The translations under genes were made by a program, and so were the position numbers. The notes under the pieces were generated by a model, which ran no database searches, had not been told where the DNA came from, and saw only the letters and a list, made by a program, of their open reading frames with translations. This document shows positions 19,789 to 29,192 of a stretch of 64,000 nt of DNA, one piece after another. Origin of the DNA: Methylobacterium sp. R2-1. Lineage in GTDB: Bacteria; Pseudomonadota; Alphaproteobacteria; Rhizobiales; Beijerinckiaceae. The stretch spans positions 248,001 to 312,000 of the forward strand of contig NZ_JACHWM010000003.1 in the NCBI RefSeq assembly GCF_014191355.1. The letters run 5' to 3'. The stretch's first letter is position 1, and every line of letters starts with the position of its first letter.

Positions 19789-20562
19789 TCAGGTGTTCGT
19801 CGCGGTCGTGCGGCGGATCTCGTTGGCGAGAGTGTGCAGGCCGACCGGATCGCTCGCCCCCACGAGGCTGTAACCCAGCCCGTCCTGGGCCCAGGCGTAA
19901 CCGGCGGCCGACCCGGACCGGTGCTCGCGCATGGGCACATCGCCCGGTTGCGCCATGGGCCGCATCAGCATGACGAGGCGCGTGCCGTGGTGATCGTCGT
20001 ACATCAGCAGGCCTGCCGGACCGTGCGGTGTGGCCACGAGGCGCCCGCCCATCAGGCGATAGCCGGAGGAACTCAGGTCCGGCACACCGACACGGCGCTC
20101 AAGCCGGGCGGAGAACCAGCGCGCGAGTTCGTCGCTCTCGCTGGCTGCGAGCTCGACTGGGCGCATGTGATCGGGCGCATAGACCGAGTAGTTCGCACTC
20201 GCCTCCTGGGCCAAGGCATCGACCCCGATCATCGGCGGGGACAACGTTCCGCGAAGGCCCCAGCCGCCGAGGCCACCGAGCGCGAGCAGCACGGCCGCAG
20301 CCGCAGCCTGCCAAGCGGGCAGACGCGGGCGCCGTCGCGCTTCGACGAGATGGGCGAGGTTGAGTTGCGCCGGGACCGGTTCGACTGCCACCGGCGCGAA
20401 GACCCCTCGCAAGTCGTTACCGAGTGCGCGCATGCGCTCGACGCGCCGACTGACATCGGGGTGGCAGGCGAGGTAGGCTTCGACCTCGGTCCTGCGCGTT
20501 GCTTCCAAGCGCTCGTCGACGAATGCCTGGAGATCGTCCTCGGTGATCGGGCGTACGGTCAC
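19789..20562 (-). CDS. Membrane anti-sigma factor
   Basis: This encodes 257 residues. The N-terminal 80 are a helical anti-sigma domain (DDLQAFVDERLEATRRTEVEAYLACHPDVSRRV). The zinc-binding HxxxCxxC of ZAS proteins is absent. One transmembrane helix lies at about 84-105, and the rest is periplasmic. It should hold the co-encoded ECF factor at the membrane until a periplasmic stimulus arrives. The GTG start overlaps the sigma stop (GTGA), the usual arrangement for stoichiometric production. Confidence 0.88.
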   Translation of the reverse strand: MTVRPITEDDLQAFVDERLEATRRTEVEAYLACHPDVSRRVERMRALGNDLRGVFAPVAVEPVPAQLNLAHLVEARRRPRLPAWQAAAAAVLLALGGLGGWGLRGTLSPPMIGVDALAQEASANYSVYAPDHMRPVELAASESDELARWFSARLERRVGVPDLSSSGYRLMGGRLVATPHGPAGLLMYDDHHGTRLVMLMRPMAQPGDVPMREHRSGSAAGYAWAQDGLGYSLVGASDPVGLHTLANEIRRTTATNT

Positions 20563-21086
20563 TTCACCCTCCTGAGCAGCGGACGCTTGACGGGAGCCAC
20601 GTTCTCTCCGTCCATGAGATGGATCATCCGGTCGCGCGCACGCGCCAGGCGCGACATCACGGTGCCGATCGGTATGGCGAGAACCTGCGCGGTCTCGGCG
20701 TAGGAGAGCCCCTCCACGCTCACGAGCAGGAGCACGCTCCGCTGCTCCTCAGGCAGAGCAGCGAGGGCCGCCGTCAGGTCACGCTGAAGCAGGCCATCAT
20801 CCTGGCTCGGAGCAACCGCGAGGGTTGCCTCCGGCGCATCATCAACGGGCATGTACGAGCCGCGACGGGCGCGCTGGCGCATCTGGCTGACGGCGAGGTT
20901 GTGAAGAATGGCGTAAAGCCATGTGCGCACATCACCGTCGGTGCGGCGCTGATGCCACCGGCTGATGGCGCGCTCCAGACAGTCCTGGACAAGGTCGTCG
21001 GCATCGGTCGGGTTGTGCAGGAGGGCGCGGGCATAGCGGCGAAGAGCCGGGATAAGCGGCTCGATGAGGCGGATCATATCGCTCAC
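20559..21086 (-). CDS. ECF-type RNA polymerase sigma factor
   Basis: This encodes 175 residues with only the two ECF domains. Region 2 is NPTDADDLVQDCLERAISRW plus the DVRTWLYAILHNLA segment, and region 4 is LPEEQRSVLLLVSVEGLSYAETAQ with the GTVMSRLARARDR recognition helix. The GTG at 21086 is chosen for an AGGAG seven bases before it. It heads a tight operon with its anti-sigma factor, a catalase-family peroxidase and cytochrome b561, and is probably autoregulated from 21087-21300. The trigger is likely oxidative or chlorine stress in the envelope (inference). Confidence 0.92.
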   Translation of the reverse strand: MSDMIRLIEPLIPALRRYARALLHNPTDADDLVQDCLERAISRWHQRRTDGDVRTWLYAILHNLAVSQMRQRARRGSYMPVDDAPEATLAVAPSQDDGLLQRDLTAALAALPEEQRSVLLLVSVEGLSYAETAQVLAIPIGTVMSRLARARDRMIHLMDGENVAPVKRPLLRRVK

Positions 21087-21349
21087 GGCCAGTCTCCTGA
21101 CAGACGCGGACTTCGTTTGACTCAGCCACTCGCGGCGGGAGCGCTTGGTGGCCTTTCGGGGACAGAGACGCCGTTTCTCGACGTTTATTCCGGAGCTCGC
21201 CGAATTTTTTCGACCGGATGCCGAGAAGTGCACCGAGCGATATCGCAGAAGTTTTTCCGCCCAGTTCGGAATAAAATGTGAAATGCCGCGTCTGTCAGGC
21301 CGTAACCGGACCGAGCAAAGTGTTCGACCGGAAAGCCGAGGAACATGAC

Positions 21350-21634
21350 ATGCTCAGCATCAAGCACAGCGTTGTTGTCCTGCTCACCGCAGCCGGTACA
21401 CTTGCCGCAGCCGACATAGGTGCAAGCGCAAAGGTCATCGCACCTGCGCAACCCTGTTCAGCGCTCTGCATATCCTCGTTGTCCTCACCTTTGCCGGTGG
21501 GCGTGGTGCCGCGTAGCGAGGACTTCGAGACTGATGCGGACTATGCAAATGCCAAGAACCCGGCTCTGCCGCCCTATGCTCGCGGTCGAGGCCAGGAGAC
21601 GGGCGGTCCCGCACGAGAGCTGATCTCCAACTGA
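21350..21634 (+). CDS. Small secreted protein
   Basis: This encodes 94 residues. An ATG with GAGGA at good spacing starts a signal peptide of about 27 residues (VVVLLTAAGTLAAADIGASA). The mature part has two Cys four residues apart (PCSALC), a short hydrophilic middle and ends in a Gly/Arg-rich tail. It is divergent from the sigma operon and could be a target of it, which is inference. No known family. Confidence 0.6.
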   Translation: MLSIKHSVVVLLTAAGTLAAADIGASAKVIAPAQPCSALCISSLSSPLPVGVVPRSEDFETDADYANAKNPALPPYARGRGQETGGPARELISN

Positions 21635-22017
21635 TCCCTGGTGTGATTGCGACTTACTGTTATCAGCCTCGCCGCGAGTCGTTCGCGCCGCTCGCATAAC
21701 GTGAGCTTGCCCAAAAGGGGGCGGTCACCTCTTGGTGATGTGATCGCCCTCAGGGAGAGACCTGATCCTCGCCCGAAACGATGGCGCAGAATCATCCGAT
21801 GGAAGCGCTCTGAGAGGACGCTCTCAGGGCGATCTCAGTCAAACGTAATCTGGCGGGTATAGCAGACAGCACCCCTCTTCTGCCCGGTTGAGGAGCTGTC
21901 ACAATGTCCGCCTTCGTCCCGGATGCTTTAGGTGACCTGTTCTTAGGACGACGTAATCTAATATTTCGTGGAACGCCTGCGTGTTAGTGAACTCGTGGGT
22001 TTTATACGGTAGCGCTC
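21635..22017. other. Intergenic region with possible truncated ORF
   Basis: No convincing gene. At 21904 an ATG with a good GAGGAG upstream opens a 27-codon frame (MSAFVPDALGDLFLGRR then AT-rich codons) ending at TAG 21987. It looks like the 5' end of a gene whose body has been lost. Confidence 0.35.
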
Positions 22018-22419
22018 TCAAGCCTCAAGTGGGTTGAGGAGCACCCAGAGGCGTGCGATCCTGCCGTCGACGACCTCGGCCACGTCCGTGCCGGTGACCG
22101 CGACTGGCCCGCCTTCCGGGCCAGCCTGCCACTGTAGTGAACCCAGGCCATGGTGTCCGACGGCTATGCCGACGGGCTTGAACCGGAACGTCGGCCCGAA
22201 TTGCTCTAGTAGATTTCCGGCAACCGTAGCGAGGTCGGACCGTCCCTCGACGATGTTGGTCGGCTCGTACATGACCGGCTCGGCCACGAAGAGCTCGTCC
22301 AGGGCTGCCGCACGTTTGCCGGCGTCGCGTTCGTTGAAGACGCGCTCCAGGTTGGCTCGCAGCAGCCGGTCATAGTCGGGTTCTGGCGCCAGGTGACCGA
22401 CGTTTGTGGTCTTAGACAT
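22018..22419 (-). CDS. NTF2-like (SnoaL-type) small protein
   Basis: This encodes 133 residues, the usual size of a cone-shaped NTF2-like fold. The layout is an N-terminal helix (DYDRLLRANLERVFNERD), a central MYEPTNIVEGRSDLATVAGNLLEQFGP helix-strand part, and C-terminal strands with GTDVAEVVDGRIARLWVLLN, matching SnoaL-like proteins, which bind small hydrophobic ligands or act as isomerases. The ATG at 22419 has GGGAGAT upstream. The SDR remnant and SDR gene lie upstream on the same strand, so it may belong to the same LysR-controlled unit. Confidence 0.75.
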   Translation of the reverse strand: MSKTTNVGHLAPEPDYDRLLRANLERVFNERDAGKRAAALDELFVAEPVMYEPTNIVEGRSDLATVAGNLLEQFGPTFRFKPVGIAVGHHGLGSLQWQAGPEGGPVAVTGTDVAEVVDGRIARLWVLLNPLEA

Positions 22420-22481
22420 CGGGGTATCTCCCTGTTTGACTGGAACGTAGGGGAAGGTGCGCGGCCTTCCGAACCGAATGG

Positions 22482-22625
22482 TCAAGCCAAGGACCCGTCA
22501 TTGGCGGTCAGCGCCGCCCCCGAGAGATGAACCCGGCTTCCGGTCCGCTCAGGAAGGCCACGAGCGCTGCGATTTCCGTGCTCTGACCCATCCGGCCAAG
22601 GGCGATGAGCGGGGTGATGACGGCG
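22482..22625 (-). pseudogene. C-terminal remnant of an SDR gene
   Basis: The minus strand reads a typical SDR C-terminal end, PLIALGRMGQSTEIAALVAF then LSGPEAGF. After a one-base slip a second frame reads GAALTANDGSLA to a stop at 22482. In intact SDRs this end reads GFITGAALTANGG. Nothing upstream of about 48 residues remains, because the intact SDR ends at 22627. This is a leftover of another short-chain dehydrogenase. Confidence 0.65.
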
Positions 22626-22626
22626 A

Positions 22627-23349
22627 TCAGATGAGGCGAGCGCCGCCATCGACGTGCAGGGTCTCGCCGTTCATGAATCCGTTGCTCATCAGGAAGACGA
22701 CTGCCGCGCCGGCCTCTTCGGCCGTACCGAGGCGCCGCTGCGGCAGCTTCTCAGTGAGCGCGGCGACATACTCATCGCGGCGGGCGCCGAGAGTGCGTGC
22801 AAGGAGCGGAGTGTCGGTGGTGCCGGGCGAGAGCGAGTTCACCCGCACCGGCGCCAACTCGAGCGCGAGGCCGCGCGCGAACGCCTCCATCGCAGCGGAA
22901 GCGGCAGCCAGCACGGCGGTGCCTTGGGCGTTGGGGCGATCCGCCAAGGCGCCGGAGATGAAGGTAACGGAGCCGTCCAGCGCGAGCCGGTCGCCGAGGG
23001 TGCGCAGCGTGTGCACCGCAGCCCAGATCCGCTCGTCGAAGGCGCGCTTCAGGTAGTCGACCTCAGCCTCCAGGATCTTGCCGGCCACGAAGGTGCCGGC
23101 GAGCAGGACGAGGTGGTCGACCCGCGGTAGGTCGGCGAGCGCCGCGACGATGGTCTCGGAACGGTTGACATCTGCAGCGCGCCACCCAGCGAAGCGGTTC
23201 TCGGCCGCGACCCGCTCGGCGCCCTCGGCGTTGAAGCCGACCACGATGACCCTGGCGCCGGCGGCCTTGGCCTGCTGGGCAGCCGCGAGACCGATGCCCG
23301 AGGTGCCGCCGAAGATGACCACAGTGCGATCCTGAAGAGTGCTGCTCAC
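22627..23349 (-). CDS. SDR-fold protein lacking the catalytic Tyr-Lys
   Basis: This encodes 240 residues of Rossmann SDR fold. The cofactor motif [20 protein letters not shown], the Asn-like segment LVLLAGT and the C-terminal [12 protein letters not shown] and [10 protein letters not shown] are present. Where the active-site YxxxK should stand the sequence reads [11 protein letters not shown], so both Tyr and Lys are missing although a Ser precedes (FISGA). It probably binds NAD(P) without classical dehydrogenase chemistry or uses a different mechanism. The GTG start has AAGGA upstream. It is divergent from a LysR regulator across a 12-bp-arm inverted repeat. Confidence 0.85.
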   Translation of the reverse strand: MSSTLQDRTVVIFGGTSGIGLAAAQQAKAAGARVIVVGFNAEGAERVAAENRFAGWRAADVNRSETIVAALADLPRVDHLVLLAGTFVAGKILEAEVDYLKRAFDERIWAAVHTLRTLGDRLALDGSVTFISGALADRPNAQGTAVLAAASAAMEAFARGLALELAPVRVNSLSPGTTDTPLLARTLGARRDEYVAALTEKLPQRRLGTAEEAGAAVVFLMSNGFMNGETLHVDGGARLI

Positions 23350-23361
23350 GATGATGATCCT

Positions 23362-23392
23362 TCTCATTGGCGCTGATGCCGCGCCGATGAGA
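23362..23392. promoter_or_regulatory. Long inverted repeat between SDR and LysR genes
   Basis: Left arm TCTCATTGGCGC (23362-23373) and right arm GCGCCGATGAGA (23381-23392) pair with one mismatch across a 7-base spacer. It lies 12 bases upstream of the SDR start and 64 upstream of the LysR start, where a LysR-type regulator would bind. Confidence 0.6.
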
Positions 23393-23455
23393 GGGAGGAT
23401 GGCTCTTGTCCTGCATCTTGATAATCTGGCCGTAGTTCGTTTCACTCATGCCGTC

Positions 23456-24427
23456 ATGGAACAGATCGGCCTCGACCGCCTCACCGGCATCATTGCCTTC
23501 GCCCGTTCCGCCTCGCTCGGCAGCTACACGGCCGCCGCGCATTCGCTCGGCATCTCGCCCTCGGCGGTGAGCAAGAGCGTGCAGCGGCTGGAGGAGCGGC
23601 TGGGCCTGAGCCTGTTCACCCGCACCACGCGCTCACTGACGCTAACTCCGGAGGGCCGCGACCTGCACGAAAGAGCGCTGCGCCTTCTGCACGAGGCAGA
23701 AGCGATCGAGCAGGCCGCGGTCGCAGCGCGCTCCGAGCCGGCCGGCACCCTGAAGGTCACGGCGCCGTTTCCGGTCGGCGTTCACCTGCTCGCCCCGGCG
23801 CTGCCGCGGTTCCGCGAGCGCTATCCGAGGCTGTCGGTCGACTTGCGCCTCAGCGACCGCTTCGCGGACCTCATCGAAGAGGGCATCGACGTCGCGATCC
23901 GGGTCGGCGAGCTCTCGGACTCACGCCTTATCTCCCGCCGCCTCGCGCCGCACAGGCTCTGTGCCTTCGCGTCGCCGACCTACCTGGAGAAGCGTGGCAC
24001 TCCGCGGCATCCGGACGACCTCATCCACCACGAATGCGTGAACTTCCGCTTCCAGAGCACGGGCCAAGCCCTGCGCTGGCCATTCCGCGTGGGCGTCCGC
24101 ACGGTCGAACTCACGCCGAACGCCGGCATCGTCACGGACTTCAGCGATGCCGTCGCGGCGGTGCTGGTGGCTGGCGGCGGGATTGGCATCTCACCGACCT
24201 ACATCGCCGCGCCGTATGTCGAGCGAGGTATGCTGGCACCGGTGCTGCAAGAGTTTGCGGTCGAGCGATCCGTCATGACGGCGCTGTGGCCAGAGAGCCG
24301 GCGCGGTAACCCGAACGTTAAGGCATTCCTGGCTTTCCTCGGTGAGGTATTTCCCTCACCGGCACCTTGGGACACGTTGGTCACCTCAGCGCTCGGAGGC
24401 AAGGAGGACGCTCCATCCGGCGCCTAA
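23456..24427 (+). CDS. LysR-type transcriptional regulator
   Basis: This encodes 323 residues. The N-terminal winged HTH reads [20 protein letters not shown] then the recognition helix region [21 protein letters not shown]; the substrate-binding domain starts near residue 92 ([12 protein letters not shown]). It is divergent from the NAD(P)-binding SDR gene and most probably controls it and itself through the inverted repeat at 23362-23392. The ATG at 23456 is chosen because it precedes the HTH directly; the frame is open upstream without similarity. Confidence 0.9.
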   Translation: MEQIGLDRLTGIIAFARSASLGSYTAAAHSLGISPSAVSKSVQRLEERLGLSLFTRTTRSLTLTPEGRDLHERALRLLHEAEAIEQAAVAARSEPAGTLKVTAPFPVGVHLLAPALPRFRERYPRLSVDLRLSDRFADLIEEGIDVAIRVGELSDSRLISRRLAPHRLCAFASPTYLEKRGTPRHPDDLIHHECVNFRFQSTGQALRWPFRVGVRTVELTPNAGIVTDFSDAVAAVLVAGGGIGISPTYIAAPYVERGMLAPVLQEFAVERSVMTALWPESRRGNPNVKAFLAFLGEVFPSPAPWDTLVTSALGGKEDAPSGA

Positions 24428-24632
24428 CCGCCCCATCGGGGCATCCCGTGCTGGTGTCGTGGCCGCTGCCCTCAGTTTTGCTTCTTCCTTCCGAGCAGAT
24501 ATCCGGACCAGCATGTGAGAGGACCGGAAGGGGCAGCAGTTCGCATAACGCATCCTCCGTTACACGCACGAACTGCCCTCGGATGGTGCTCTGGCAACGA
24601 GAGGGGATGCATCTGGACCAGCCTGGCCTACG

Positions 24633-26732
24633 TCAAGCCGCCCGAACCATCGAGAGAAACCGGTCAACCTCCGCATTCAGCTGCTCCGATTGCAGCGACA
24701 GTTCGGAGGCCGCACCCAGCACCTGACTAGCCGCCGCGCCCGTTTCCTCGGCGGCACTCGCCACACCGGCAATGTTGCCCGTGACCTCGCCCGTTCCTGC
24801 GGCCGCTTGGGCAACGTTACGCACGATCTCCTGCGTGGCCGCACCCTGCTCCTCCACCGCCGCGGCGATGGAGGTTGCGACCTCGGCGATCTCACGGATC
24901 CGCGTCGAGATCCCGCCAATGGCCTGCACGGCCTGTTCGGTCGAGCCTTGGATATGGCCGATCTGTCGGCCGATCTCGTCCGTGGCCCGTGCCGTCTGGT
25001 TTGCCAACTCCTTCACCTCGGCAGCGACGACCGCGAAGCCGCGGCCAGCCTCGCCGGCTCGGGCGGCCTCAATGGTGGCATTCAGGGCCAGCAGGTTTGT
25101 TTGGCTGGCAATCGTCGAGATCAACGTCACCACGTCTCCGATCCGAGCCACCGCACCGCTGAGTTCCTGTACCAGAGCCGCCGACCGGCTGGCTTCGCCC
25201 ACTGCAACATGCGCGAGGCTGGTCGAGCCATCGACCTGCCGGCTGATCTCCCGCACCGAGGCGCCGAGCTCCTCGGCCGCCGCTGCGACGGTGTTGACGT
25301 TACTCGCCGCCTCCTCGGCGGCCGCCGCAACCGTCGCCGACTGGGCAGCGGTCTGCGAAGCGGTTGCCGTCATCTGCTGGGCGGTGGCCTGAAGCTCGGT
25401 GGCGGAGGACGAGACCATGCCGACGATTCCGCCCACCGCCTGCTCCAAGCGGCCAGCCATATCACGCAACGTTGCCTTGCGTTGCTCTTCCGCCGAAGCG
25501 CGTGCGAGCGCCGTTTCCGCCTCCAGCGCCTTCATTCGGATCAGTCCATCCTTGAACACCTCCACGGCCTTGGCCATTTCGCCGACCTCGTCCCGGCGCT
25601 TTGCACCGACCACATCCACGTCAAGATTGCCGCTCGCGAGCTGGCGCATCATGCCGGTCATGCCGGTGATCGGGCCGGTGATGCGCCACCGTACGATGAC
25701 GAAGCCAACCACAGCCAGGATGAGAGCGATCGTGAGCAGGCCGATTTCGCGGGTCAGTCGGTCCACGGCCGCGCTCTGCCGGGTTTCGGCGTGAGTGCGT
25801 GCCATGGTCATCACGGCATTCGGAATCGCTGAGAGCGCGTCCAGCCCCTCGTTGCCGAGTCGGTCGAGCTCGTCATTGCCGATGGTTGGAGTCCGCTTGG
25901 CTACGGCGTCCTCGTAGGCTGCGGCGCGGACGCGCTCGTAACTTCCGAAGGTGACGGCCTTCGCCGTCTTGGCTAGCGCCACCAGTTCGCCCGGAGCATC
26001 GGGCCGTGCAAGAAGCTCATTGAGCACGGACCAGCTCACGAGGGCTCGACCACGCAGATCAGCCATCTTGCGATCTGCTTCTGGTGAGATCTCGCCTTTG
26101 CTGCGTACCTCCGCCAGGATCGTGCGCTCCAGCCCGACTCCGTCGCGTGCGAGCCAAGCGGCCTGCTTGACGGCCATCAACTCAGCCGTCGTGGTGTCGA
26201 CCATCCGGATCGCCTCGCCGAGCGCGACCGACATCTTCTCCAACCTGTCGATCACCTCCGTGGCGGCGGCGTTGTACTCGCGGCTCAGACCCACCCGGCG
26301 CTGCTCCAGGGGCAGCGCGAGGGCCGCATCTGCCTCCTTCTGCAGGACGGCGAAGCGCTCGACACTTGCAGGTAGGCCTGCCGCGACCTCAGGTCGGCCG
26401 CTGGTGCAATCTACGATCGTGCAAAGTGTGATGACCCGGGCGGTGGCCGGGTCTGCCTTCTGACGCGCTGTCAGAAGCGTGCCGCGGAAGGCGTCGGAGG
26501 CGAGCGCCTTCGACTCAAGCGCCACCCGGACGGGACCACGCTGGGTACGTGTATTCTGAAGGGCGGTGAAGACTTCGTAGCCCGCCTCAGCCACCTGCGT
26601 AACGGCTGCGCTTTCTCGGAGCTTCTGCGCTTCGCGGTAGATCGGAGTGCCCACGGCGACCACGACAAGAGCGGTCATGGACCCAAAGAGAACCTGTAGG
26701 GTCGTTCCGATCTTCGGCGAAAAGGGCACCAC
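24633..26732 (-). CDS. Methyl-accepting chemotaxis protein
   Basis: This encodes 699 residues. Transmembrane helices lie at about 12-32 and 333-350, enclosing a roughly 300-residue periplasmic sensor made mainly of helices. A HAMP domain follows ([20 protein letters not shown]), then the signalling hairpin with the highly conserved tip [20 protein letters not shown]. It should control CheA activity in response to an unknown ligand. The sensor carries two Cys in [11 protein letters not shown] that could form a disulfide. It starts at GTG and stands alone, with 250 bases separating it from the next minus-strand gene. Confidence 0.93.
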   Translation of the reverse strand: MVPFSPKIGTTLQVLFGSMTALVVVAVGTPIYREAQKLRESAAVTQVAEAGYEVFTALQNTRTQRGPVRVALESKALASDAFRGTLLTARQKADPATARVITLCTIVDCTSGRPEVAAGLPASVERFAVLQKEADAALALPLEQRRVGLSREYNAAATEVIDRLEKMSVALGEAIRMVDTTTAELMAVKQAAWLARDGVGLERTILAEVRSKGEISPEADRKMADLRGRALVSWSVLNELLARPDAPGELVALAKTAKAVTFGSYERVRAAAYEDAVAKRTPTIGNDELDRLGNEGLDALSAIPNAVMTMARTHAETRQSAAVDRLTREIGLLTIALILAVVGFVIVRWRITGPITGMTGMMRQLASGNLDVDVVGAKRRDEVGEMAKAVEVFKDGLIRMKALEAETALARASAEEQRKATLRDMAGRLEQAVGGIVGMVSSSATELQATAQQMTATASQTAAQSATVAAAAEEAASNVNTVAAAAEELGASVREISRQVDGSTSLAHVAVGEASRSAALVQELSGAVARIGDVVTLISTIASQTNLLALNATIEAARAGEAGRGFAVVAAEVKELANQTARATDEIGRQIGHIQGSTEQAVQAIGGISTRIREIAEVATSIAAAVEEQGAATQEIVRNVAQAAAGTGEVTGNIAGVASAAEETGAAASQVLGAASELSLQSEQLNAEVDRFLSMVRAA

Positions 26733-26985
26733 GGCAAACGTATCCCGCTAACAAACGGGGTCCGATCAACCGCCGTCTCCCACATCTTGGACGGTAACGC
26801 TGAAGTAAATCTTACGATCTGAGCGTTCAGATGCACATCAGAGCTGGCCGGCCCGGTTGGATCCCAGCATGGATCGCTTCGCGAACCAACAAGCCCGGAT
26901 ATTTCGGCCGGATTGGAGCCAAACGTTTCGCTCGAGTATGAGCGCACCCTGCTGAGGCAGCGGACGTTCGCTTCTCGACCGTGTC

Positions 26986-28854
26986 TCAGACTCCGGATTG
27001 CTGCTCGCAGCGATCGCTCCGTTCGTATTCCTGAGGCCAAGCTGCGAACTGGCTGACCTCCAGCGGACGTGCAAAGAAGTAGCCCTGCACCTCGTCACAA
27101 TTCATGGCCTTCAGCAGTTCGGCGACCTCGCCGGTCTCGACGCCCTCCGCCACCACGCGGTAACCGAGATCATGCGACAGCCCGATCATCGAGCGAAGGA
27201 GTGAGTGCTCCCGCTCGCCATCGGCGAGTTTTCGTACAAAACTCTGGTCGATCTTGACGACATGAACTGGCAGGTCTTGGAGATAGGCAAGGCTGCTGTA
27301 GCCGGTTCCGAAATCGTCTATGGCAAGGCGGATACCGGCTGCGGCGAGCGCGTCCAGTTGACGCCGCCCTTCGTCGGCGTCCTGCATGACCGAACTCTCG
27401 GTCACCTCCAGCTCCAGGTGCTCCGGTGCGAGGCCGTGTCGCTGAAGGACGGCCTGGACCGAGTTGCCGAAGCTCGTCTCGTGCAGATTGGCGGCCGAGA
27501 CGTTGACCGATACCACGAGCCGGCGCCCTGCTTCCTGCCAGCGACGCGCCTGCACAAGCGCCGTTTCCAGAACGAATGCCGTCATGGCTTGCGCGTGGGG
27601 CGAATGCTCGATGACGGGAACGAACTCGCCGGGGGACACGGCCCCCAGGACCGGATGGTTCCAGCGCAGCAGCGCCTCTGCGCCGATGCATCGTCCCGTG
27701 GGCAGATCGATGCGCGGCTGGAACACGAGCCGCAACTGGTCGTCGGCGAGCAGCGCCGGGCCGAAGTCCTGGAGCAGCCGGTATCGACGCTGATAGGCTT
27801 CATCGGCGACGGACGAGTAGACGCTGACGAGATCGGGCGATGTACGTGCGTCCTGAACCGCGCTGTAGAGGGCGCGCAGCACATCCTGCGGCCCCGTTTC
27901 GTGAGGCGTGAAGACGGTGACGCCGATGGCGCTGGTCAGGAGCATGCCGGTCATGGAGCGTTGCCGCGCCCCCTGGTGCCCCTCCATGAGGCGGCGGACG
28001 TAGTCGTCCTGCTGGACGTCCTGGGGCGCTAGGAACACGAACTGCGTGGCCGCCGTGTGATAGAGCGTGCGCTCCTGACCGACGAGTCGTCGCAATTCCC
28101 GGGCGGCATCCCGCACCAGATCATCGACGCGGGCCGGTCCCATGACGCGTGCATAGGCGCTGATCTGTTCGGGGCGGGCGAGATCGACGAGTATGACAAG
28201 CCTGTCCTCGTTCGGGCGCTCGACGGCGAGATCCGCTAAGTCATCTAAAAACTGGTTCCGGTTGGGCAGGCCACTTAGCGAGTCTATCCGGCCGAAAGCG
28301 TGTTGTAACTCGATCTGAGCCATGACCATGGCAGCCAGATCCTTGAGAGCAGCCACCTCGGACTCGGCAACCGAGCGCGGCTCCGTTCCCAACACGCACA
28401 AGGCGCCGAGACTGTAACCCTCGCGAGTGACCAGGGGCGCGCCGGCATAGAAGCGGATGCCGCTGCGACCGAGCAGGCTGTCGGCGTAGCAGGCATCTCG
28501 CGCAAAATCCGAGATCACCAGGACATCGGCGGTTTCGGCCACCTGTCCGCACGGCGCCTTCTCTCGGGGGATAGAGCAGTGGTCGACGCCGACGCGCGAT
28601 TTGAACCACTGCCGATCACGATCGGTCAGCGAAACCGCGGAGATTGGCACGTTGAAGATCTGGCTGGCCATCCGTGTGATACGGTCGAAGCTCTCGCTCG
28701 GCGGTGTGTCGAGGAGGTTGAGCTGCTGAAGTGCGCTCAGGCGCTCTTCCTCGAAGCGCTCGTGGCGTGAGGTTTCCGACATTAAGCGACTGCGAGCCTC
28801 GTGTGGCGAAGCTGTAGGGCATTCCACCCGGTCAAAATTTTCGTTCGCCGTCAC
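26986..28854 (-). CDS. GAF-(degenerate GGDEF)-EAL c-di-GMP phosphodiesterase
   Basis: This encodes 622 residues. Residues about 35-190 are a GAF sensor (CSIPREKAPCGQVAETADVL, FYAGAPLVTREGYSLGALCV). Residues about 195-355 are a GGDEF domain in which the GGDEF motif itself has become AATQF, so no cyclase activity is expected. Residues about 370-615 are an EAL domain with EALLRW, the Asn in NVSAANLH, DDFGTGYSSL and AEGVET, all residues needed to cleave c-di-GMP. No membrane segment. The start could instead be the Met at codon 25 (MSETSRHERFEEERL), which better matches family starts. Confidence 0.9.
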   Translation of the reverse strand: MTANENFDRVECPTASPHEARSRLMSETSRHERFEEERLSALQQLNLLDTPPSESFDRITRMASQIFNVPISAVSLTDRDRQWFKSRVGVDHCSIPREKAPCGQVAETADVLVISDFARDACYADSLLGRSGIRFYAGAPLVTREGYSLGALCVLGTEPRSVAESEVAALKDLAAMVMAQIELQHAFGRIDSLSGLPNRNQFLDDLADLAVERPNEDRLVILVDLARPEQISAYARVMGPARVDDLVRDAARELRRLVGQERTLYHTAATQFVFLAPQDVQQDDYVRRLMEGHQGARQRSMTGMLLTSAIGVTVFTPHETGPQDVLRALYSAVQDARTSPDLVSVYSSVADEAYQRRYRLLQDFGPALLADDQLRLVFQPRIDLPTGRCIGAEALLRWNHPVLGAVSPGEFVPVIEHSPHAQAMTAFVLETALVQARRWQEAGRRLVVSVNVSAANLHETSFGNSVQAVLQRHGLAPEHLELEVTESSVMQDADEGRRQLDALAAAGIRLAIDDFGTGYSSLAYLQDLPVHVVKIDQSFVRKLADGEREHSLLRSMIGLSHDLGYRVVAEGVETGEVAELLKAMNCDEVQGYFFARPLEVSQFAAWPQEYERSDRCEQQSGV

Positions 28855-29192
28855 TCACGTGGCCGAACAAAACTTGCTAATCCGTGATCAGATCCGAACG
28901 TCCGCTCAACAGCGTTAAGTAATCTTAGCTGGTTTTAGGAGCTGACCTTCGCACACCGCTGACGGTGGAGCGGCTGCTATGCAGAGTTCGTACGCCGTTT
29001 GGACCGCTCTGCGCTAGCAGCGGACCTTCACCTGCGAGCTGTCGATAGCCCGCTCTCGGCAAACCTCCGGACTGTGTCCCAGCGGCGGAAGCGCTTGGTG
29101 GTCTGCCGTTGGGCCGCTGCTATGCGACCGCTTCCAAAGAGGGGAGGCAGCGGCTAGGCTTCCGCCGTGCTTTACCTCAGAGCACCGACCGT
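28855..29192. other. Intergenic region, possible transposon scar
   Basis: No intact gene. The minus strand at 29040-29100 reads TKRFRRWDTVRRFAESG, reminiscent of an IS5-type transposase fragment but too short to assign. The stretch supplies the promoter of the LysR gene at 29193. Confidence 0.35.

Noticed and set aside
29040..29100. Possible IS5-type transposase scrap
   Set aside because: About 20 residues only; similarity is from memory and too short to support a mobile-element call.
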